A DNA stretch of 64,000 nucleotides, taken from assembly GCF_023169885.1 (NCBI RefSeq), contig NZ_AP025516.1, forward strand, positions 2,707,501 to 2,771,500, written 5' to 3'. This stretch comes from Desulfofustis limnaeus. Lineage in GTDB: Bacteria; Desulfobacterota; Desulfobulbia; Desulfobulbales; Desulfocapsaceae. Positions within the stretch are counted from its first letter, which is position 1; the number at the start of each line of letters is the position of its first letter. The notes beneath the pieces are model-generated. The model ran no database searches and had not been told where the DNA came from. It was given only the letters and a program-made list of their open reading frames with translations. This document shows positions 8,554 through 17,543 of this stretch, one piece after another. A program made the translations under genes and the position numbers.

Positions 8554-11250
8554 ATGGAATTCTATCTGTTCGGCAGCTGCATAGAACGAAATGAACCGGT
8601 GGATGAGACCTTGATGCGCCAGGTGTTACACCAGGCCAGGGAGGTGCAAACATCTCTGCAGAGTGTCGACCATCGGGCCATCATCGACCTGCTCGACGCC
8701 CTCGCCGACCGCTGGCAGGATCCTCAGTATCCCTATCGTCGCCAGGCCCTGGAACAGCTGCCCACACGTATCCGTTTCAGCGTCCCGATGATCGAGGCCG
8801 GCATCGATACCATGATTGGCCTGCTACGCAAGGAAAACCTCTACGCCAGGCTCGACTGTGATCTCGGCGACCGCCGCTTTCTTCAAGACTGGACCATGGA
8901 TTCTCATTTCAACGGCCTGATCAAGGCTCAACCGCTGGGCATCGTCGCCCACGTCTCGGCGGGCAACGTCTTTGTCGGAGGGGTGGACAGCCTGATCCAG
9001 GGCATTGTAACCAAGAACGTCAACATCATGAAGATGTCGACCGTCGATCCACTTTTTCCGGTACTGTTTGCCAGAAGCCTGCTTGACCTCGACTCGACAG
9101 GGGTGGTCGGCCGGTCGCTGGCTCTGCTCACCTGGAAAGGGGGTGACGAATCGGTGGAAGAGGTGCTCAAGCAGCACTGCGACGGCATCGTCGTCTACGG
9201 CGGCAAGCAGACGGTCCATAGCTATCGGCACCATCTCGGACTGCACACCAGGTTGATCGAATATGGGCCGAAATACAGTTTTGTCCTGGTGGACAAAACC
9301 GAACTGCACAAGCGCGGCCTTAAGAACACCGCCCACCAGATTGCCCGGGACGGAGTGATGTGGGAACAATCGGCGTGCTCGTCACCACACGTGGTCTATA
9401 TCAACGACCGGCAGGCAGCCCGGGAACTGCTTGAGGCCCTGGCCGAGAGTTTCGAGGAGTGGGCGGGAATCTATCCTCCCGGCCCGTTGACCGACGATGA
9501 AGCGACCGAAATCACCAAGGTCCGCGAGCTGGCCCGGGCCGAAAAGGCTTTGGGGGTTGGAGACTACCGCTTCTCACCGCACCTGTCCTGGACCATTGTC
9601 ATCAAGGAAGATGACGCCTTCGAGACCTCCTGTCTGCATCGCACCTTACTCATCAAGCCGGTGGCAAACCTGGATGTGGCCCTGGCTGCCGTTGAACAGA
9701 TGGGTCATTACATTCAGACCGTGGCCTTGGTAACCGACGAAAAAACAGCGAGAACCGCCGCCACCAGGCTGGCCAACCACGGCGCCGACCGATTTGTCGA
9801 ACCAGGCCGGATGGCCGTCCGCAAACACGGCACGCCCCACGATGGGACCCGCGGTTTGGCGGAGCTGGTTCGTTGGGTGTCCCTGGCCCGAGACCAGTAC
9901 GAACTGCCAGTTCATGATTGCCGCTGGCGGCCCTACTCCGCCGAGGAAGACCGATTTGATTTCATCGAGCCCAGCCAACGTCAGGCCATGGTTCTCAGCC
10001 GCCTGACAACACTGGTCGAGCAGTGCCGTCGTCAGTCGCCGCTGTTGACTGAACGCTACGGCAGCCTGTCTCTGGCCAGCTTTGACGATTTTCTGCGCTT
10101 TCCGCTGATGACCGGAAGCGACTATCGTGATCATCTGCCACCCTACGGAGACGGATTGCTCACCGGCCCGGTCAGCGGCGGTTACACGTTTTCCAGCGGC
10201 GGCACCACCGGACGTCCCAAGCTGGTCTACCGCACTCATGAGGAGCAGCAGTACAACGCCGCCCGCCTCGGCAAAGGTCTGGCCCTGTCCGTCTTCCACC
10301 CGGGTGATACCGTCGCCAACCTGCTCTTTGCCGGCAACCTCTGGGCTTCTTTCGTCTCCTACAATCAGGCGTTGGAACACACCGGCTGCCGAATCCTGCC
10401 CATTTCCGGCAACCTGGCAATCGAATCGATCGTTGCGTATCTGCGGTTATTCAAACCCAACGGGGCTATCACCATCCCCTCAGTACTCCTCGGTCTGGCC
10501 GCCCACGTGGAGCAACATCGTATCACAGACATTCGCCTGGAAAAAGTGGCCACCGGCGGTGAACATTTGTTTGCCGGTGCCAGAGAGTACCTACAGCGAG
10601 TCCTGGGTATCTCCATCTTCGCCTCGACCGGTTACACCACCAACGACACCGGCGCCATCGGCTACCAATGCCAAGCCTGTCAGCACCATCTGCATCATGT
10701 CCATGAAGACCTGCACTACGTGGAGATCCTTCATCCGGAAACCTTGGCACCAGTGGCCGTCGGAGAAATCGGCAAGATCGTCGTGACCAATCTGCAGCGC
10801 ATCCTGATGCCGACCATCCGCTACGACGTCGGCGACCTGGGACGATGGGTGGACACCCCCTGTCCCTGTGGCCGCACCACCCGCCTCTTCGAGTTGCTTG
10901 GCAGGGCCGATGATGTCCTGATCATCGGTGGCGGCAATGTCCAACCGGAGACCGTAGCTGCCGCGGTACATGACATCGACGGCCTGTCCGAACAATTCCA
11001 GATGGTAGCGGAACTGGCAGGGCACTTGGACCGCCTGGTGATTCGGGTGGAGCGCAGTGGGCCGCACCAGCGATCAAACGAAGAGCTGGCCCGGTCGCTC
11101 TTGGCCCAGATTTACCAGACGTCCAAAGAGGTCAAGGAGATGGTAAGACAACGTCTAGCCGCGGAACCCAGGATCGAGATCCTGCCCGAGGGCGGCCTGG
11201 AACGAAATCCGAAAACGGGCAAGATCAGGCTTTCCATCGATCGACGCTAA
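8554..11250 (+). CDS. Fusion: LuxC-like acyl-CoA reductase + PaaK-like adenylate-forming domain
   Basis: An 898-residue protein joining two enzymes. Residues about 1-455 are LuxC-like (aldehyde dehydrogenase fold), with LGIVAHVSAGNVFVGG near 128-143 for nucleotide binding and the candidate catalytic Cys275 in EQSACSSP. Residues about 475-898 are a complete PaaK-like ligase with the P-loop FSSGGTTGRPK, PTIRYDVGDLG, a CPCG loop and the lid ERNPKTGKIR. The implied chemistry is acid activation and NADPH-dependent reduction of the acyl thioester to an aldehyde on one chain. The start was chosen at an ATG with GAGGAG six bases upstream; a frame 16 codons longer lacks such a site. I do not know a described LuxC-PaaK fusion. 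Confidence 0.88.
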   Translation: MEFYLFGSCIERNEPVDETLMRQVLHQAREVQTSLQSVDHRAIIDLLDALADRWQDPQYPYRRQALEQLPTRIRFSVPMIEAGIDTMIGLLRKENLYARLDCDLGDRRFLQDWTMDSHFNGLIKAQPLGIVAHVSAGNVFVGGVDSLIQGIVTKNVNIMKMSTVDPLFPVLFARSLLDLDSTGVVGRSLALLTWKGGDESVEEVLKQHCDGIVVYGGKQTVHSYRHHLGLHTRLIEYGPKYSFVLVDKTELHKRGLKNTAHQIARDGVMWEQSACSSPHVVYINDRQAARELLEALAESFEEWAGIYPPGPLTDDEATEITKVRELARAEKALGVGDYRFSPHLSWTIVIKEDDAFETSCLHRTLLIKPVANLDVALAAVEQMGHYIQTVALVTDEKTARTAATRLANHGADRFVEPGRMAVRKHGTPHDGTRGLAELVRWVSLARDQYELPVHDCRWRPYSAEEDRFDFIEPSQRQAMVLSRLTTLVEQCRRQSPLLTERYGSLSLASFDDFLRFPLMTGSDYRDHLPPYGDGLLTGPVSGGYTFSSGGTTGRPKLVYRTHEEQQYNAARLGKGLALSVFHPGDTVANLLFAGNLWASFVSYNQALEHTGCRILPISGNLAIESIVAYLRLFKPNGAITIPSVLLGLAAHVEQHRITDIRLEKVATGGEHLFAGAREYLQRVLGISIFASTGYTTNDTGAIGYQCQACQHHLHHVHEDLHYVEILHPETLAPVAVGEIGKIVVTNLQRILMPTIRYDVGDLGRWVDTPCPCGRTTRLFELLGRADDVLIIGGGNVQPETVAAAVHDIDGLSEQFQMVAELAGHLDRLVIRVERSGPHQRSNEELARSLLAQIYQTSKEVKEMVRQRLAAEPRIEILPEGGLERNPKTGKIRLSIDRR

Positions 11251-11331
11251 ACGGGATACTCCGCTGGGACCACACGGATGCCCCCCCCTTCGATCGTGTG
11301 TCAAAGGATGCACAGCCTATTCGGATGAAAA

Positions 11332-14300
11332 CTATCGGCCGATGAAGCTACGAATCTCCACCTCCGTCCGACCATACGTTGCCGTTATATTGAACAGGAA
11401 CTGGTCAAGCAGCGCCGGCGGGACAGTGCTCGTGCGACACATCGCCTCAAGCTCACCGAGCAGTTGTTGGAGGGACTGGGCTCCCACATTCGCCGATGCC
11501 CCCTTCAACTTATGCGCCTGAGCGTGGATCGTCGGAATGTCGCGCGACCTGATTGCCGCCGCCAAATGAGCAAGGTACAACGGCATTTCCTGCAGGAACA
11601 GTCGCAGGATATCCCTGAGCATCGCCTCATCCCCCAGCAGCCGGCCGAGCAGCCCGCCATGCTCGAAAAGCACGACGGTAGCTTCCGGAGGTGCGGCGCC
11701 GGGTACCGATGGACCGACATCCGCTGCAGGATGGCTGGCGACCGTCTGGTCGGCCGCCGTGTTATGCGGCAACAGCCAGCGATTGAGCAGCAAAAGGACT
11801 CCGTCAGTATTGATCGGCTTGGCCAGGTAGTCATCCATACCGGCATCGACACAAGCCTGCTGATCCTCCTTCAAAGCATAAGCGGTCAAGGCGACCACGA
11901 CTGACCGGGACCGCCCGCACTCAGCCTCGATCAGCCTGATCCGCCGGGTAGCCTCCATACCATCCATCTCCGGCATCTGCACATCCATGAAGATCAGATC
12001 GTAGGCCTTGCGTAGCACAGCTGCGACCGCCTCCGTGCCGTTACTCACCGTGTCGATCTGGGTGACCCCCAGTTTGCTCAGGATACCGAGCATAACCTGG
12101 CGATTGACTTGGTTGTCCTCAGCAAGGAGGATTCGCTTACGCCGATACTGATGGTCGACGGATTCGAGATGGTCCTTTTCATCTCTACCTGGGTGTCGGT
12201 ATTTCCGCCCGGTCAACAGAACCGCCAGGGTATCGAGCAGATCGCCGTGGCGAATGGGCTTGATCAGGTGGGCGACGCACCCGAGTGCCGTACACCGCCG
12301 GATATCGTCAAGCCGGTTGAGGGACACCAATGCAATCACCTTGAGAGATGCTAGCTCCGGCTCGGCCCTGATCGTCTCAAACAGTGGTACCATACCCTCA
12401 CCGACCAGATTCACGTCACCGATAACCGTAGTAAACGGTTCTTTGCCGGCAACACTTGCGCGCAGGAGTTGCAGTGCCGCCGGACCATCTTCAACTTCTG
12501 TGGTCTGCGCCTGCCAGAATTGGAGTTGCCGAGCCAAGGCCCGGGCCACCGCCACGCTGCCGTCGACGATGAGAATCATTTCCCGACGCAGGGTCGCCAA
12601 CCAAGGCACGTCCGGCTCGGTCTGGCTAACGGTTAGAAACGGTATGGTGCATAAAAACGTTGCCCCCCGGTTCGGCTGACTCTGCACCGAGATGTCACCG
12701 CCCATCAGAACTACCAGTTGGCGCGTAATGGCCAAGCCGAGTCCAGTGCCGCCATAGGTACGCGTCGTGGAGACATCGGCCTGGGTAAAACTTTCAAAGA
12801 TGGTTTTCTGTTTGTCGGCAGAGATGCCGATACCAGTGTCACTCACCACAAAACGCAGTGCCAGCACCTGTTCATGCCGCTCCTGCAGATCGACCTCGAC
12901 GCGAACCTCGCCGCTGGAAGTGAATTTGATGGCGTTGCTCACCAGGTTCAACAAGATCTGACGCAAACGACCTGAGTCACCGACATAGGCGCTTGGCAGT
13001 TCGGGGGCCGCGGAAACGATGAGGTCCAGCCCCTTTTCCGCAGCCCTGATCGCAACCGTTCCGAGTACGTTGTCGAGCAGTGAGCGGAGATTAAACTCGA
13101 TCGTCTCAAGCTCGATCATTCCCGCCTCGATTTTTGAGAAATCGAGAATGTCGTTGATGATGTTCAGCAAGGATTCGGCGCTCAGGCGTACCGTTTTTGC
13201 ATAATGACGCTGGATATCGTCAAGCTCGGTGTCCAGAAGCAGATCGGCCATCCCCAGGACACCATTCATCGGGGTACGGATTTCATGGCTCATGATGGCC
13301 AGGAATTGACTCTTGGCCCTATTGGCCTCCTCAGCCTCCTCCTTGGCTCGCCGCAAGTTCTCTTCAGCCTGCTTTCGCTCGGAAATATCACGGCAGACGC
13401 AAAAAACCATCTTTTGTCCCTTGACGGTCACACTGTTGGTCACAATCTCCACATCGTACAAACTACCGTCCTTGCGGCGATGACGCGTTTCAAACCGGTC
13501 CCCTTCGCTGCCGACGCTCCCGATCATCTCCAGCAACTGATCGCGACCGACGATTGCCTCCCAGTCCCACACGTACAGATCAAGGACTTCCTCCATACGA
13601 TATCCAAGCATGTCCGCATAGCTCTGGCTTGCTTCGAACACCTTGCCATGTTGATCGAGAATGACAATACCGTCCCGCGATTGTTCGATCATAATACGGC
13701 GCCGTGACGATTCTTCTTTGAGGGCCTCCTCGGCTTGCTTGAGACGATCCAGTGAGGTGGTTTTGCTCCGCAAATCCTTGAGCATCTGATTGAAAGCGGC
13801 AGCTAGGGCACCGACTTCGTCGTTCGTCCGAACGGTGACTTCATGATCCCACTGTCCCTCCGAGATCAATCTGGTGGCGTTGATCAACTCCCGGATCGGT
13901 CTGAGCGTGTATCCTATCAGAACCGATGAAAAAGCCACGAACAGCAGGAGGATCACAGCGGCAATGAGGCCCAGCAGGGTAACGGTTCTGATCAACTTGC
14001 CGGTGGTTTCGCTCGTGGGGATGCCGACGGTCACGTAACCCACATGATGATCACCGTAAACTAGCGGAGAAACGGCAACATGATAATCACGGCCGGCTCG
14101 ATCCAGCATGCTGCCAACACCGTCCTCCCCTCCCTCGAGGATCACCCGATCAAGATCGCGAAAATCGATATCACCGCCAACCAAACCACCATTTTCATCG
14201 AAAACGGCAAAGCCAAGCTTGATCTCTTCACGGAAGGCGGCTGCAAGCTGGTGCAGACTGTTTTTGACAATGAAGCTGCCGATATGTCGGCCCGCCTCAA

Positions 14301-14913
14301 CCCTGGGCAGGTAAACCGGAGTCTGGTAGTCGAGTTGGAAGTGGAGATAGGTGGTACCGTCATCTCCCGCAGACAGTGAAATCCGTTCGCCTCCCGCAAA
14401 CCGGGGAGGGAACGTCTCGGCCAGCTCGAGATCCTGCTCATCGTAATAGCCCTGGCGATTCGGCTGGAGCAGGATATTTCTCCGGTCGGCCTCCACCCGA
14501 ATCACCCCCCCGCTTTCGGCGCTATAGACATAACGAAGGAAGTCTGAATCTCCGTCAGTGGCGTAATACATACCAAACGAGTGCGTCCGGCTTGTATCGG
14601 CAAAGTGATAGAGTTCACCTATCAGGTTGCTGTCACTGACCGACAAACCGTTTTCCAGCAGATTCTTCTCCGTCGCTATCATCAGAGCGACATCCGCCTG
14701 TTGGGAAAAGTACTGGTAGTGCTGCAGGAATGAGGTGATGGAACTGCCGACACGGCGCTGAAAGTTGATCGAGGCGCCAATCAACCGTTCCCGGTTTTCC
14801 TGTTTCGTCTCACGATAACTGAGATAAATCGCACCGGACATGGTCGCCAGCGCTGTCAAGAAAACCAGAAGAAGGGTGTAGATGATGAGCTTGAACCTGA
14901 TATTCATCTGCAT
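11332..14913 (-). CDS. BarA-type hybrid sensor histidine kinase
   Basis: A 1193-residue multi-domain kinase. TM1 spans about 8-30; a periplasmic domain of about 270 residues follows; TM2 is at about 306-335 and HAMP at about 336-390. A PAS domain (about 405-515) leads to HisKA with His543 (SHEIRTP) and a HATPase with NAIKF and GTGLGLAI. Two receiver domains follow, with Asp833 in a degenerate first REC and Asp977 in a canonical second REC, then an Hpt domain with His1134 (HKLKGAS). This is a phosphorelay layout. The gene lies 42 bases after a periplasmic binding-protein gene on the same strand, which may sense the ligand for it. No dedicated response regulator is adjacent. Confidence 0.95.
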   Translation of the reverse strand: MQMNIRFKLIIYTLLLVFLTALATMSGAIYLSYRETKQENRERLIGASINFQRRVGSSITSFLQHYQYFSQQADVALMIATEKNLLENGLSVSDSNLIGELYHFADTSRTHSFGMYYATDGDSDFLRYVYSAESGGVIRVEADRRNILLQPNRQGYYDEQDLELAETFPPRFAGGERISLSAGDDGTTYLHFQLDYQTPVYLPRVEAGRHIGSFIVKNSLHQLAAAFREEIKLGFAVFDENGGLVGGDIDFRDLDRVILEGGEDGVGSMLDRAGRDYHVAVSPLVYGDHHVGYVTVGIPTSETTGKLIRTVTLLGLIAAVILLLFVAFSSVLIGYTLRPIRELINATRLISEGQWDHEVTVRTNDEVGALAAAFNQMLKDLRSKTTSLDRLKQAEEALKEESSRRRIMIEQSRDGIVILDQHGKVFEASQSYADMLGYRMEEVLDLYVWDWEAIVGRDQLLEMIGSVGSEGDRFETRHRRKDGSLYDVEIVTNSVTVKGQKMVFCVCRDISERKQAEENLRRAKEEAEEANRAKSQFLAIMSHEIRTPMNGVLGMADLLLDTELDDIQRHYAKTVRLSAESLLNIINDILDFSKIEAGMIELETIEFNLRSLLDNVLGTVAIRAAEKGLDLIVSAAPELPSAYVGDSGRLRQILLNLVSNAIKFTSSGEVRVEVDLQERHEQVLALRFVVSDTGIGISADKQKTIFESFTQADVSTTRTYGGTGLGLAITRQLVVLMGGDISVQSQPNRGATFLCTIPFLTVSQTEPDVPWLATLRREMILIVDGSVAVARALARQLQFWQAQTTEVEDGPAALQLLRASVAGKEPFTTVIGDVNLVGEGMVPLFETIRAEPELASLKVIALVSLNRLDDIRRCTALGCVAHLIKPIRHGDLLDTLAVLLTGRKYRHPGRDEKDHLESVDHQYRRKRILLAEDNQVNRQVMLGILSKLGVTQIDTVSNGTEAVAAVLRKAYDLIFMDVQMPEMDGMEATRRIRLIEAECGRSRSVVVALTAYALKEDQQACVDAGMDDYLAKPINTDGVLLLLNRWLLPHNTAADQTVASHPAADVGPSVPGAAPPEATVVLFEHGGLLGRLLGDEAMLRDILRLFLQEMPLYLAHLAAAIRSRDIPTIHAQAHKLKGASANVGAQSLQQLLGELEAMCRTSTVPPALLDQFLFNITATYGRTEVEIRSFIGR

Positions 14914-14955
14914 CCACGTTCCCGTGGCAAGGAATCGTTCATGTCTTCAGGCCCA

Positions 14956-16245
14956 TCATCCTCCTCCCCGTGGCACAACCGTGTTGCGCAGGAGATCTTC
15001 GTGGCTGCCGGCAGCCTGTTCCGGTGTGATCTGCAACTCGAGGAGCTGATGAACCAGCAGCTTGTGCGCCTCGGCCATGGTCGATGGCAGGACCTGATCC
15101 CAGTAGAGTTGTACATGCTCCGCCTGCAAAAACGTATCCGCCACTTTTCTCGCCAGTGGATCGTCCAGGTAATCAACCGCGTTGGTCACCGGCGGGACAA
15201 AGCCCTGTTTTGCCAGTTGCCGGAAATACTGCGGGGTGCATATATAATCACGAAGAAAGGCCATTGCGGCGGGCAGCTGCCGGGAATCGGCAGACACGGA
15301 AAGATAATCCTGTCCCGGACTGCCAATCACACTCTGACTGGATCCGGCCCCTCCTTCCACCATCGGGAAGACGAAAAAGTCAATGGACGCTCTGATCTCC
15401 GGTGGCACTTCATTGAGTACGCTCAAAAACCAAGAGCCCATCAGATACATGCCGGCTTGTCCCGAGACAAAGAGGGAGTGCCAATTGCCCGACTCATCTC
15501 GAGATCGATTGAAACCATCTGGAAAAAAATCCCGTTCGACCAGATCGACCAGCAGCTCCCCGGCTTTGACAAAAGCCGGATGGTTGAACGTCCGGTTGTT
15601 TAACCGATTAACCGCCTCGTGAAAGAGAAGCGGGCCGCCGATGCGATCCACCAGATACATATAAAAAAAAGACCCCGGCCATTTGTTCCTGTTGGCCAAG
15701 GCCACCGGGATTATGCCGTTTCGCTTCAGCGTTTCTCCCACCTGGATAAACTCCTGCCATGTCTTCGGCGGCTGCAGCCCATGTGCGGCAAAGACATCTC
15801 GTCGATACCAGAAATAAACCCCCGTCAATCCACTGTAGGGAACACCATAGACCTTTCCATCGAAAGTCACCGGGGCGAAAGCAACTGGCAACAGCGAATT
15901 TCCGAGGTGTTCGACCAGTTCATCCAGCGACGCGACGTGGCCCTGCTGCACATATGAACGAATTGATTCCGCCCCCCAATGGTGAAACAGATCGGGGGCC
16001 TGCCGATGCTCAAAGGCAGTACGCAGTCTGATCTTGTAGTAGTTATTGTCGAAATGGATGGAGGTAAGGGAAACGTCGGGATTCTCGCTGGAAAATGCCT
16101 GAACCGCTCGATCGGTGAGATTGCCGAAGGAGGTCCCCGGGTTGATGGTCCACAGGGTCAGAAGCTCCTGCGCTGGACAGCGATTCCCGCTGCTCAGGAA
16201 CATGAAACAAAAAAGCGGCACCCAGTACCATTTTCTACCCGTCAT
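14956..16245 (-). CDS. Periplasmic extracellular solute-binding protein (sugar-type), kinase-linked
   Basis: A 429-residue family 1 (MalE/UgpB-like) solute-binding protein. An N-terminal signal peptide (basic TGRKWYW, hydrophobic core, likely cleavage after PAQ) precedes LTLWTINPGTSF and an FDNNYYK segment; the later GVPYSGLTGVYFWYRRD and YLMGSWFLS are typical of the family. The start is an ATG with GGAG eight bases upstream; an in-frame start 41 codons earlier lacks signal-peptide features. No ABC permease or ATPase lies nearby; instead the hybrid kinase follows in the same operon. By analogy with LuxP-LuxQ and ChvE-VirA it probably presents a ligand to that kinase; this is inference. Confidence 0.88.
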   Translation of the reverse strand: MTGRKWYWVPLFCFMFLSSGNRCPAQELLTLWTINPGTSFGNLTDRAVQAFSSENPDVSLTSIHFDNNYYKIRLRTAFEHRQAPDLFHHWGAESIRSYVQQGHVASLDELVEHLGNSLLPVAFAPVTFDGKVYGVPYSGLTGVYFWYRRDVFAAHGLQPPKTWQEFIQVGETLKRNGIIPVALANRNKWPGSFFYMYLVDRIGGPLLFHEAVNRLNNRTFNHPAFVKAGELLVDLVERDFFPDGFNRSRDESGNWHSLFVSGQAGMYLMGSWFLSVLNEVPPEIRASIDFFVFPMVEGGAGSSQSVIGSPGQDYLSVSADSRQLPAAMAFLRDYICTPQYFRQLAKQGFVPPVTNAVDYLDDPLARKVADTFLQAEHVQLYWDQVLPSTMAEAHKLLVHQLLELQITPEQAAGSHEDLLRNTVVPRGGG

Positions 16246-16427
16246 CGTGACATCTCCGTTCCTGGATACTCGAGCCTCGCCAGTCTCCTGACCGGCACGA
16301 GCGCACCAACCGGTCTTCCCCTCGAAACACCTGTCTCCATTTAACCTGTTCTCGACAGGAAAAGTCAAACGACTCGGATGCCCATCTTCTGCAAGCTTCC
16401 ACTCGAATATGGGGAAAATTTCTTATT

Positions 16428-17431
16428 TCAGGATGTTGCAGCTGAGCAGGGAAGATGTGCAGAGCTGAACAAGGCTGGAGTTCCCCCGGCATGCCAGAAC
16501 AGCACGGTATGCTCGGAGGTAAGCCGACGGTTGCGGATAAGATCCAGCAGACCGCCCATGGCCCTGCCGGTATAGACCGGATCGAGCAGGATTCCTTTCG
16601 TTGCGGCAACCAAAGATAGTGCTTCTCGTTCCACGTCTCCGACAACGCCGTAGCCCGGTTCCGCATATCTCATTTCCAGAGTCACCGCAGCAACAGATGT
16701 TGCCGCTGCATCGAGTCTGTACAGAACCTCATCGGCCAGGCGGACAATGACTGCGGATAACGGCTCGCCACCCATATCCTCTTTGTCGATGCCGATACCG
16801 ATGAGCTGATAGTCGGTCCGTAACAAGGAGCAGCCGGCCAACAGACCGGCGTGGGTCCCCCCTGAGCTTGAAGCAAAGACCACATGGGTGAAAGCTGGCA
16901 AGGCCTGTGCCTGGTGCTGGTCCTGCAATTCCCGTACGGCATCGACCAACCCAAGCGCTCCCGTACCATTCGAGCCACCGTAGGGAATGACATAAGGAGT
17001 CTTGCCTCGTTCTCTGAGCTGCTCGACCAGAGCGGGAATACGTTCTCCTTTTCGGTCCTCACCACACCAGTGCAGATGGGCACCCAGCAGCCGATCAAGA
17101 AGTAGGTTGCCCTGGAAACGGTCAGGTTCTTCGCCGCCCAGGGCGAGATGGCACTCCATCCCCAACTGGGCCGCCGCTGCCGCCGTCTGCCGACAATGGT
17201 TCGATTGGGCAGCCCCACCGGTGATCACGCAGTCGGCACCGGAAGCGAACGCCTCGCCAAACAGAAATTCGAGCTTCCTCACTTTGTTTCCGCTGATCGC
17301 CAAGCCGGTTTGATCGTCACGCTTCATGTAGAGCCGTGGGCCACCATCCGTTCCGTTAGGCGTGGCAGAGCAACAAGAAGCGTGGGGAAAAAACCGAGAG
17401 AACATCGAGGCAGTTGATCGAGGTGTTTCAT
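16428..17431 (-). pseudogene. D-cysteine desulfhydrase / ACC deaminase-family PLP enzyme, frameshifted near its N-terminus
   Basis: The main frame (326 codons from an ATG at 17405) carries the fold-type II PLP motif LAISGNKVRKLEF with the PLP lysine, and a QSNHCRQT segment, as in D-cysteine desulfhydrase (pyruvate, H2S and ammonia from D-cysteine). The family's usual N-terminus, about RCSLGFFPTLLVALPRLTER, is encoded upstream in a different frame from an ATG at 17431 and ends at a stop at 17324-17326. The two join smoothly before GGPRLYMKRDD if one base is added near 17340-17350, giving about 334 residues. Either the gene is a recent pseudogene or the assembly has lost one base. It neighbours a CoA-disulfide-reductase-like gene. 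Confidence 0.8.
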
Positions 17432-17543
17432 TTGCGATCTTTCGTTATCATTTGTTCCCATAGCCGGGTCGCCGAAACTCCAGGCAAGTGGCACCCGCTC
17501 CGCACTATCGGCTCTCTCGTCGCCGTTGCGCTGATTACTGCGA

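Noticed and set aside
1935-11250. Interpretation as a bioluminescence (lux) operon
   Set aside because: Only LuxC- and LuxE-like enzymes occur; no luciferase alpha/beta or LuxD thioesterase is present.
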